Assembly: GCA_033060915.1 (NCBI GenBank)
Contig: CM065381.1
Coordinates: 30,215,836-30,279,835 of the forward strand
Source of the DNA: Euryodendron excelsum
Taxonomy: Eukaryota > Streptophyta > Magnoliopsida > Ericales > Pentaphylacaceae
Length of the DNA stretch: 64,000 nucleotides
Reading direction: 5' to 3'
Shown: positions 30,885-41,300 of the stretch, piece by piece
How positions within the stretch are numbered: the stretch's first letter is position 1
How the letters are laid out: each line of letters begins with the position of its first letter
Position numbers and translations under genes: made by a program
Notes under the pieces: model-generated
Databases searched by the model: none
The model's input: the letters and a program-made list of their open reading frames with translations, nothing else
Told to the model about the DNA's origin: nothing

Positions 30885-31280
30885 TCAAAACGGGCGCAGG
30901 AATGCGGGAACGGTGATAACCTCATTGTTCCGGACTACCTTCATGCATTGGTGGTAGGTGGAGGGGATGGCTCCGTACCGATAGAGCCAAGCGTGGTAGT
31001 TGGTGTCGGTATCGATGACGTGGAACTTGGTGGAGGAGTAAATGGGGCCTACACGAAGATCCACCCTTGTACATCCGAGGGACCTGTGGGAGTGACTGCC
31101 GAATCCTCGGATATCGAGGGGCTCATGGACTAAACGTTCTTTTGGTAGCCCCATGGCTTGGAAAGTGGCATAAGGCATGATGTTCACCAATGCTCCGCCA
31201 TCTATGAACTCTCGTTGGAATTCCATGTCTTGGATGAAAATTGGCAAATAGAGAGGGAGATTGTGGGGGTAGGGGTACAT
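30885..31280 (-). pseudogene. Tat element aspartic protease
   Basis: An open minus-strand stretch of 131 residues resembling the retropepsin of plant Ty3/gypsy elements: FIDGGALVNIMPYATFQAMG, then PLDIRGFGSHSHRSLG and the FHVIDTDTNYHAWLYR region. The usual catalytic D-S/T-G appears here as D-G-G, a likely inactivating change. gag lies upstream on the right and RT downstream on the left. Confidence 0.8.
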
Positions 31281-31639
31281 TCGGTCTGCCTTGGAGAAGG
31301 TGATGGCGAGATGGTTTTCTTTGAAGAAGCGCTTGACCGAGCCGCCGCTCTCTATACAAGTTTCTCCATTTGCCTCGGCCGCTCATAAAAGGGCTCGGGT
31401 AGCCTCGTACCTGGTGGTGGACAATAGGCCCAATTGATCGAAGAAATTTTTGAACTTGGTAGAATTTTGGAGGACAATGGTGTGGCAGTGGTCGAAATTT
31501 AGGTCTCTTGAGTTGGGCTCGGAGATGTGACAGACGACTAAATCTTCAGATTCATCATGAGAACAGCATCATTATCATTCCGGTGTTGGGGAGGGGGTCA
31601 TTGAGTACATCAGTCTCGGGGAGCTGCAATATGTCATCC

Positions 31640-33006
31640 TACTTCCGCTTGAGGAAAATGCGTCTGAGAGCGTAACAGTCGTGGGTGGAATGGGTGGTGG
31701 TCTGGTGGTAGATGCAGAAGTTAGGGTTGAGTCTATCAAGCTTGGTAGGTTGCTTCTTCACTTCGGGAAGGACAATCTGACCATTGGCAACCCATGTTTG
31801 TAATAGGGCTACGGCTATTTTGGTGGATACGGGCAAAGGAGGGGGGTCTTCGCCGAAGGGGTGCTTCCTACTGCTGGAGTTGCCATGAATTGTGGGCACT
31901 GCCGCATATACGGAGGGTCGATGCGGGGGATTTAGCCATGAGGGAGCCAGCTGCCGAGGGGACTGGGAGTGGAAATTGCACACAAAGTCTCTCATGGTAG
32001 TGGTAATATTCTGAGCGGTGGTGATCAATCTAGCGAAATCCACAAACTTATGGTTGATCATGTGTATTTTGTATCGATTTTACATTCCTTTAACACAAAT
32101 GTTGACTAGCTGTTTCTCGGCTACTAGGTCCTGAACTTCGAGGGCTCTTTCATGAAATCTCTTAACGAATGACAGCAGGCCTTTAGTTTCTCCCTGGGAC
32201 TTGTGGATGAGGTCGAATGCCGACAGAGGTTCATTGGTGTAAAAGAACTTGCCGACGAATCTCTATACCATATCGTCCCAAGATAGGATAGAATTGGGTA
32301 AGAGGTTGGCATACCAGGAATAGGCTCGGTTGGAGAGCGATTTAGAGAACTCTCGTTGCCGGAGGTTGAGATCTGCTGCGTGGATGCCTAAAAAGTCCAC
32401 GAACCGAATGACGTGCTCTTTGGCATGTCCGCTTTTCCTGTCAAACATGGTGAAGTTTGGGGCGACGTACCCCTCTGGGTACGGTAGTCGCTGGATAGAC
32501 TTGGCGTATAGTGGGCGAAAATCAAGTTCGCCATTGAACGGCTGAATAGTGTTTTCTTGTCTAAACCCCACGTGCGTCTGGTCTTGCAGGTGTGTGGAAG
32601 TAAGGACTGAATTGGGTTAGAAAAGGGTTTGCCTAGCTGTGTCGGGTGGAGTTGAGTTACTGGTGCTGGGATTAAGTGTTTGGTCAGGAGTAGGGGGTTC
32701 CAAGCTTCGTGTTGCACGGTGGAACACTTTAGCAGCGGAGGGGGCGAGTGAGATTGTCGGGATGGGAGCGGGGGTGTTGAGGATAGCTCGCCCGCTCTGC
32801 ATAGTGTCCATTAGGGTTTGTTGTGACTTTAGGAGAGTAGCCACGCTGTCGTTGAGCGTTCGGATCTGCTCGCCTTGGGATTGGATGAAAAAAAGGACTT
32901 GGAGGCCCTGGTTCTCTGGGTGGGTACCAGGGGTGAGTTCTGCCCCTGTGTTGGAGACTTGGCCTGTGTTGAGGCCAAGGTCAATTGTTTCGTGAGCGTT
33001 AGTCAT
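31640..33006 (-). pseudogene. Tat element gag
   Basis: The minus strand begins with MTNAHETIDLGLNTGQ just 14 bases after the 5' LTR. The capsid part shows GYVAPNFTMFDRKSGHAKEH, then VIRFVDFLGIHAADLNLRQR, REFSKSLSNRAYSWYANLLP and SILSWDDMV, typical of plant gypsy gag. A zinc-binding-like FCIYHQTTTHSTHDC follows at the C-terminus near 31690. Stops near 32616, 32265 and 32123 break the frame. Confidence 0.85.
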
Positions 33007-33020
33007 CCCCAGTGGAGTAT

Positions 33021-33904
33021 TGTTTGTTAGGTTTGACGGTGAGGTGTAAGGTTAACTTACGTGGGGCCTGTCTAGGAGTCCTGGCAGTCACTGAGAATAA
33101 CTCACTCGAGTCTCCTAGCTATGGAGGGGCAAGAACCAAGAAGGCAGATAAGAGAGAGAGAGAGATTCACGAGCTAGTGGTGACTAGCATAATAAATGTG
33201 ATCAGGTTCTGTCTCTTTTGTCATAAATGTGTTGAGACTATTTATAGTAGGCAGTGATTAGCACTGTGCAGACACGTGGTGCTCCGTGACTAGGCAGGCC
33301 TGAGCTCCGCCATCATGACTTGATGAAGCCCTGTCAGCGGTCGCGGCGGGCGATTGGATGCGCACTGCCACGAAGTTAGGCACTTGTCCAGTCATAGCTC
33401 GCCACGTGTCTATTGCATTAAATGTGCTTTGGGTCAGCATTTAATGCTTAAGATATGGTATTTAAGTGGCTCTGAGGATAGATCTTTCTCTCTTAGCCGA
33501 TTGACGGGACTCGTCCCCCGCACGCTCATGAAGCGCTGCTCAACGATTCCTTTGATTCTAGCCTTCGTTCCACTGCCCATGGGGAGGGATCCCGAGCAAG
33601 AGTAAGTTAACAGTTAGGGCCCTGGGCCTGTTAGATGGCGAGGCACAGGGCCTTGGGTAGTGCTAGGCGTGGGGCCTGTCATGCACAGGCGCATGTTTTG
33701 GCCGGAGCCGTATAAGCCCGAGGGCCTAGCTTAAGAGGAGTTGTTTGAATGAGGCTCGGTAGTTGGGGCGGGGGCGAAGGCATTGCGCGGGTTTACCCAG
33801 GCATGGTTTGACCATGGTTGACTTTGGGGTGGCCAGGGAGCCCACGTGGACTGCCAGACAGGCAAATGAGGTGCCACGTGGCGCCCGCAAACTGGGTACC
33901 TACA
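33021..33904 (-). repeat. LTR of the Tat element (5' LTR in element orientation)
   Basis: An intact 884-bp copy, partner of 9518-15324. TG...CA ends, minus-strand TATA (CTATAAATAG, reverse of 33239-33248) that would drive the polyprotein, and plus-strand TATTTAAG near 33460. It differs from the left LTR at scattered single bases and small indels, so the insertion is not recent. Confidence 0.9.
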
Positions 33905-33909
33905 TACCT

Positions 33910-34440
33910 TATGGTCCATTAGTGGGTGAGGTTTGTAGAATTAATTGGAGGATCCTGTTCATGTGTCCTCCTACACTTCTGTATGGTTGGAAAGAAAGTA
34001 TGGCAAAGAAGAACTAATTTGCAGTGACTTTGAATTACAGAATACATCAGGATATTTTTCATTTTAATTCCTTCTACAGAGTTTGATGCCCTTGATCACC
34101 CTGGTCACAAACTGGCTGCGCAATATGTGCAGAAGGCTTTGATGTCTATTACCCTAATTCTGTTTAATATTACTAAGCTACATGATTCATACTCCACATG
34201 CTTCTATTTTTTGCTTCTCTCTTGCTTTCTAAGTCATCTTGAGAAGGCACTATCAGCTCTATAAACCATGCAATTATACCATATTTTCTTACCAACCATT
34301 TGAGAATTTAATTTGGTATATTTCATCTTGCTTAATTCATAAAAAGCAATATGAAAGATTAAACTAACTCAGAAAGGATATTTCGTTAGCATTTTCTAAC
34401 AGCAAGAGAGGTTCTGCATATTTTTGCAAACCCTTATTTA
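33910..34440. other. flank right of the nested element, no gene seen
   Basis: AT-rich, with stops in all frames. No recognised motif. Confidence 0.4.
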
Positions 34441-34995
34441 CTTTTTTTTTTTTTTTTTTTCTTTTGGCACTTGGGAATACAAAGCAACAATAAAAGAACA
34501 AGAAAAGAAAAGGAAAAAAATAGAAAAAGGAAACCGGTCAACCCTTGGCTTGGTCTAGTAATCAAAATGCTAGACTTATCACCATAAGAAGAGATACAAA
34601 CAGTGGAACGAGTGTTCAGAATCACGAGATCTTCAGTAGCTAGCATTCTAATGTTTGCAAGAAAGTCAACACAATTGTTCTCTTGTTTTAGAGTGTGAAT
34701 AAATCTAGATTTCTCGTGATAGCTCTAGAATCTTCAATAATTGCTTTGAGAGGATAGCCTGGCTACCAAATGGAATGGCCTCGAATTAGCTTTAAGCCAT
34801 AAGATGAACCATATCGGACTCATTAGTGACTCCTCTTTGGTTATATATAATTCCAAATTATCAGCAAACCCTTGTGGATGCGATTCAGTTCAGCTGATAA
34901 GCTATTAGCCACTTCACTGCTTCCCACAAAACCAAATATCGAATTCCTTCGGTCATTCCTGTAAAGCCCTCCAAATCTTACAGGGCCTAGAAAAG
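34441..34995 (-). pseudogene. LINE 3' fragment with RNaseH domain and poly(A)
   Basis: The T-run at 34442-34460 is a poly(A) tail on the minus strand. Upstream of it on that strand a broken RNaseH-like domain reads GGLYRNDRRNSIFGFVGSSE, then ANSLSAELNRIHKGLLI and TNESDMVHLMA, as in plant LINE or RVT_3 domains. It is 5'-truncated and full of stops. It lies ~390 bp upstream of the mitochondrial-protein gene. Confidence 0.6.
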
Positions 34996-35216
34996 TCCAA
35001 ATGTAGAAAGAGAGAGGATTGATAATATCATAAATTATAATATCCAAAATCATGATCTTAAAACATATGTTAGAGATATTTCTAATGCTTTCAATTCTGA
35101 TTTGTTACTCCCAATCCTTGTGAATCTATGTGCCGCTATCCTAAACCTTCGGGTCAAGGAAATTTACCATAATTTACTTCTTTGGGGTCCTCAATTAATT
35201 TTGGATATGTCAAAGG

Positions 35217-35226
35217 GTTATATAAA
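35217..35226 (+). promoter_or_regulatory. putative TATA box of the mitochondrial-protein gene
   Basis: GTTATATAAAAAAAATC lies ~165 bp upstream of the ATG at 35383 and is the best TATA match in the right orientation. Confidence 0.5.
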
Positions 35227-35382
35227 AAAAATCTTGACAGTGCCATCTATCGAGACGACGCCGTCTGCTCACTCTAAAAGTAAATTTAGTCTATAGAATA
35301 CGCATCTCATAACCATTCCCATCTTCTCGTCTGCATTTGTGTTTGTTTTCGATCTCAGGCGACCATCGACGAGCTCTGAGCC

Positions 35383-38300
35383 ATGGCTTCTTCGTGGGCG
35401 GCGAAGGCGGCTCGACAAGCCGCAACCGTTGCTCGGCTCTCCTCACCAAGGTCTGCGGCTCAAGCAGCGAACCTAGTCCAGCGCCGTGGCCTTGCTGGCG
35501 CCTCAGGTAAATCTCCTCCCCCTCGTCTCCAAATCTCGATGCAACAATCAATCGACTAGATCCGGTGATTATGTTCAATTGCTTACATATATGAATATGT
35601 ATATTTGTAGAGAAAGGAAGATTTATATGTACACATGTTTTGATATACAAATGGACGAGGACTGTCTCTGCAATGTTGATGAGACATTTGATGTGTTACT
35701 AGTGAGTTAATACACTTGTTTTATGGTTGATGATTGGTGAGACTTCAATTGCTGAGGAGTGAAGGCCAATTAACTGATCTTGTTGGGAAAGTTAACCCAG
35801 AGGGATAAGTTACCCGGAAAGGCCGAGCACGAAACAATATGATCCTGACCGTTGGGAAAGATGACTGAAGCTGAAGATTTGTTTGGTTTGTGGGATAAGT
35901 TAACCTGAAGGAGAATTTTCAAGTGCGAACTAAAACATTGAAGGAAGGGAAGCCGAGAGGGATTCTTGTTAGTAATTTTGGCCCTCCCAAATTCATGCCC
36001 CTTTTGAAAATAGGAAGATAGGAATATTAAAATAAATAGAAAAAAATACAACACAAGAATTTACTTGAAAAACTCTCAAAACAATGATAAAAACCACTGG
36101 CTCTAGAGAAAAATACACTATGAAAAAAATTGTTACAATTACACAATTTTTCTTTCTCACCTCAAAAACACCTACTAAGCTTTCTCATTAGTTAAACTTT
36201 AACTTTCACCTCTTCAAGAGGAATTTTACTAGTTAAGTTATTGACTGGTGCACTTAACTAAGGAAACTTAACATTTCTTTTATTAACTTCTTGTCCCCCT
36301 TTTCACTCCCAACCGATGTGGGATTGGAAAAAGGAGCAAAAGACTAACAATCTCCACCTTTGTGATTTTGGTTGATCTCACAGCTACATTCCACCTTAAT
36401 GAAGATCTTCATAACTTCTGTTATCATGCTTTACCATAAAAGTATATGCACTCAGAATAAATCAATTCTAAGCATTTTACCTCAGTCCATGTCGAAAAAT
36501 AACCTTGCTGAAAAATTATGGTGCAACTCTTACATTTGGCTTTCCTGAAAGTTCGTTAGCCATCGATATGAATTTTCACCACACCTTGCATTAACGCCAA
36601 ACTAATACCCGTGTGCAAACTTGTAGAACTACTAATAGTAACACATCCTCTATTATGCGACATCGTCATCTATGCAGAGAGACACAGTGTTAGCGTCATT
36701 ATCAGTATCCCCATTCACTGACTTGGAGCATCTTGTCGAACTCGTTGCAACGTTTAGACAATTTTTCTTAATGTACCCAGATTGTCCAAACACCCAACAG
36801 ACTACTTTCTTCTTTATGGAATTCTTTCTTCAATCACTAGCTGCCACTGCTAGGTTCTTAAGTGAACGATTACATCCACCGCTTAGTCTTCTCTCTTCAG
36901 AAAACAATTTACTGGTAACCTCTGCAAAAATTAGTTTCTCCTTCCCATGCATCAAATAGGCTTTATATGCTTATAGGAAGATGGAAGAGACTAGATAAGC
37001 CCTAAAGCTTGATCCTCATCATCAATTTTAACTCCAATAGATTCTAGTTCAGAGACGATGCCATTAAGAATACTTAAATGAATTGAAATAGTTGTATCTT
37101 CACTCATTCACAGTGTATGAAATTGTTCCTTCAGATACACCCGATTCGAGACGCCCTTCGTCTGATACAGCTCTTCAAGTTTTTCCTAGAGTTCTTTTGC
37201 CGTAGATATTCTATGCACATTTGCAAGAACATTCTTGTTCAGGCACAGACGTATTGCACTTATTGCTCTCAAATCCAGATTCTCTCGATCATCATCGCTC
37301 ATTCCAGATTTGCTTGCATTAGTATCACTGCTAACTTCAAGGATTAGTTTGCCCTTCAACGCCTTGTGTAATCCTGATTGAATCAAAACATCCTTGACTT
37401 GCACTTGCCACAAGCCAAAATTAATTCGCCCATCAAATTTCTCCACATCAAATCTGATAGGATTTGAAGCCCTACTTCTTTACATTACTTTGATGAATTT
37501 TGTTTTTGTAGAAATGAATAGTACTCACTAAGTTAGTTCCCAAGAAAAATTCAAATCTTTCCTAGACAGAACTTCAAGATTCTTAGAAAAGATTGGAGAG
37601 ATCACACTAGTCCCGCTTAAAACCTAATCTCCTAGACAGAACTTCCTTAGACTATATGTATCCACACTACTACACCAAAGCTCCACCCCACCAAAAGGAA
37701 CCTTTAATGATTTAAAGAAAATCTTTTCTAATTCGGAAGATCAGTTAAAACTGCAATCACAGAGCATACTAAGAATTTTCAAGAAAGAAAAAAAACAACC
37801 GAAAAGGCTCTGATACCACTTGTTCAGAATTTTGACCCTTCCAAATTCACCTCCCTTTTGAAAATAAGAAAGACAGGAATATCAAAATAAATAAAGAAAA
37901 ACACAATACAAGAATTTACTTGGAAAACTTTCAAAACAGGAGAAAAACCACCAGCCCCAGAGAAAAATACACTTTGTAAAAAATTGTTACAATCACACAA
38001 TTTTGTCTCCTCACCCCACTAACCTTTTCCACTAGCTAAACTATAATTTTCACCTCTTCAAGAGAAATTTTACTAAAGTAAAAAATTACTAGCTAAGTTA
38101 TTGACTAGTGCACTTAACTAAGGAAACTTAACATTCCTTGTATAAACTTTGCCCCTTGCTCCTTGCCCCTTGCCCCTTGCCCCCCTTCCCACTCCCAACC
38201 GATGTGGGATTGAGAAAAGGAGCAAAAGACCAACAATTCTTACCATTAAAAATTCATGGGAATGGATATCCCAAGGAATGCTGGAGCATCAAAAGCAATA

Positions 38301-41300
38301 TATGTAATGAGAATAGATGGGACTGTTTTAGTTTTATGGCTCACTCTTATAAGATGTGTATCTATGAGTATGTCAGGGGAGCCCCTGCTATTTTTCCATT
38401 GATAAATATACTCATTTTTGTGTATTTTTGGTCCAAGATGTCAAGGAGAATCCCCAGGGGTCATTAACATCCTATGGCTGCATGACTTTCGAGGGATAAG
38501 GCCATGGAATGGATTAGTAATCCCGTGTCCATCCTTATTCTGCATTAGGTTGCGCAAAAAGCGGCTGCGATAAGTAATCCATAGATGGCATTTTACCAAT
38601 ATACAAAAAATTAAATAATCCCATAGGGAGTAGGATAAGCAATTTAGTGACTGGGATTGGAGGCCAAAATTACAAAATCGCTCTCCCTTGGATTTGTAAT
38701 CGCAGGATTCACTATCCCCCTTGTCATATCCTACGAAACAAACATGGTTGCATTGTACAAAAGGGACAGTCCATAACTATGTTACCTAAAACTTGGATCG
38801 TTCAAGTATGTGAAACGGAAATGGGAACTTGGTACGCCATATGTTCTAAAACATGGTACGCTAGGGATAGGCTTGTATAAATTACACTATTAAAATTAAA
38901 GTACTTCTAGGACAATGTTCTTTAATAATTAGACATTTAATAATATGTAATCTATGTGTTTTCAAATTAATCATCTAAAAAACACATTCTAGGAGTATAA
39001 TGGCCCATATTTTTTTGCATATTGTTATGCTGAAATACTATTCTCCCTATATTTTGATTCATTATATTTGATTTTTTCCTTGTTAGGTGACATTTAAAGA
39101 AATAAATAGGAAAAAAGTTTGGGATCGCATTGGATCGCTAAATTCACCGTTTTGGAACGCTAGAGTACCATGTTTTAGAACGGCGTTCCAAAAACATATA
39201 TTCTGGAATTTTGAATACAGAGGGAAAAAAGTGAAGATACTACCTATGTACATTTGCCCTATTGAGGCCACTTCTTGTTTAGCGGAGACCTCATTGATAT
39301 TCTATAATTCTTTTAAGGACTGCAATTTCAAATATTCACCACGAATGTTCTCCTGATAATTGGTTTTTATTTCTCTTTGTATTATCTTTTGTTGACCTGC
39401 AACAGTCTTTATAATTACTATGAATTTCCATGTCTAGTTGGGTGATTTCATTGTACAGATAAACCTTGTGCAGAGTAATATTTTTAACACATTTTGCACT
39501 GTGGTATGCTGCTTTGATTTAGTCAAACTCCTTGAAATGCTGATGTTTTTTTAATTTGATTTATCTTAGATCACCATGGACCTCCAAAGGTTAATTTCTG
39601 GCAAGACCCAATGAGTCCATCTAAATGGAAGGAAGAGCATGTGAGTCCTATTGCTATTCTTGAAATGTAAAATTTTGATATTGTATACATTTTGAATGAC
39701 ATATTACTCTTTTTTGAAATAGATTTTGTTTGTAACTTCATAAAGTGTTCAAACATTATCTTGTTTCACATGACCATCCTCTAATTTTGATATCTGCAAT
39801 TTTTGTAGTCTATTATCCGTCTCTGTCTAGGATTGATGGTTTCTAGTGTATTACTAGATTTACTATTCTTTGCTATATTAAGCCTGTTACAGTACTATGC
39901 AGCAGGGAAAATTCGCTTACATATACAGAAATCATTCATATTTCGCTATGGTGCATCATCCATCCAAGCTTCTATGGCTTTAAGAAAAGCAAAATTTGCA
40001 AAAAAAAAAAAAAAAAAAAGGATACATATAATGTCATCTTACAAAAGTTTGGGCCCTTGCAACAGAATTGCAGCTATAATGGAACTTGATGGGTAGCAGG
40101 TACCCTAAGAACATTTCAATATCTAATCCACCAGCCTTATGGGATGAATTGAGTAGGCTATGAGTAGATTGAACAAGATGGAGTAAATGAAGCATGCTTT
40201 TTGAGTATTGCGGGATCACTCTGTACCTGTCTACTTAATAGGCACTGGTCATGATATATGGTCCAGAAAGGCAGGTGGTCACCGAGCAACATGATTATAA
40301 AGTGGGGGCAGTTAACATGCGAGTATTGAGATTGGTGGCACATAGCACAATAACCAATAGATTAAGGAATATATGCACTTGTGAGATGCTTGAGCTAGAA
40401 TTACCAAGTGATGCAACTTTTAGATGTTTGTAGTAAATAAAAATATTAAATATATGCATTTATGAGATGATAGAGTTGGCATTTAGAGCAAGAAGAGATA
40501 ATGTCAGGTGATGATTTGATTGTTACCGTATACATTAATGATGGCATAACTAATTTATGGATAATTTAAGGATTAGGGGGGGGGGGGGTTTGGGGGGTGG
40601 GGAGTTGGCAGTGAGGAAAGGCAGAGTGTACAATTCGTATTGCATGTAATTCCTTAATTTTTTAGCTTGTATGTGGTAGATTTCTGTGACAATTAATGAA
40701 ATATTCTTTAAAAAGTAGAAAGACACCTTGCTCTGCAACTAAAGGGAGAGATAGCTATTAAGACAGTTACATGGAAGCAAACAGAATTTGTGTGACCAAC
40801 CATAAATAGTTGGTAGTTGGGATGTAAAGCTTCTTAAGCTGATTGAAACCTTATAGTTGCAGCACTTTCTCATTGGAGATATAAACGACCGAATTGATTA
40901 TTTCCATGCATAAAGATACGAGATTACCTAGTACAAAATATTTGTAGTTAATGTTTTGATTGACAGGCGAAATAGTCAAGGTCTATTTGGTATCGTTTTT
41001 GAAAATTGATCTCTTTTCTCAAAAATGGAAAAGAATTTGAAAGTGATCTAAAAAATGCATTTGGCAAAATTGTTTCCAAAAACTGTTTACAAGAAAATTT
41101 TCAGAGAGCATCCCATGTACAAGGAACAGTTTAACTGAAGTGTCAGAAAATAAGAATGATAAAATTATGAAATGACAACATTTGTGTTTTTGAAGTTTCC
41201 ATTGTATTTATTTTCAAAAACTAGAAAAATGAAAATGATACAAACAAGACCTTAATTTTATCAGTTCTTGCTTGTAGATATTGTATACAACAGTATATTA

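Larger units (their letters stand above)
9513..33909 (-). mobile_element. Ty3/gypsy Tat-lineage LTR retrotransposon with two nested solo LTRs
   Basis: A 24.4 kb structure bounded by TATCT (9513-9517) and TACCT (33905-33909), a 5-bp target duplication with one difference. The LTRs are 9518-15324 (interrupted) and 33021-33904. In element orientation they begin TGTAGGTACCCAGT and end CTAACAAACA. Subtracting two ~5 kb insertions leaves ~14.3 kb. The order on the minus strand is LTR, gag, PR, RT, RNaseH, archaeal-type RNaseH, integrase, a 6.4 kb region with an opposite-strand PMD gene, polypurine tract (AAGGGGGCTAA, reverse of 15325-15335), LTR. Dual RNaseH and an extra antisense ORF between pol and the 3' LTR are known for the Tat lineage (Retand/Ogre relatives). 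Many stops and an integrase deletion mean it cannot move alone. Confidence 0.88.

Noticed and set aside
33921..34090. Possible short exon (GTACCC to TTTGCAG signals) right of the nested element
   Set aside because: Only splice-like words; no conserved peptide or partner exon could be found.
39998..40020. Poly(A) run in intron 2 as a retrogene or LINE tail
   Set aside because: No upstream coding remnant or flanking duplication could be identified.
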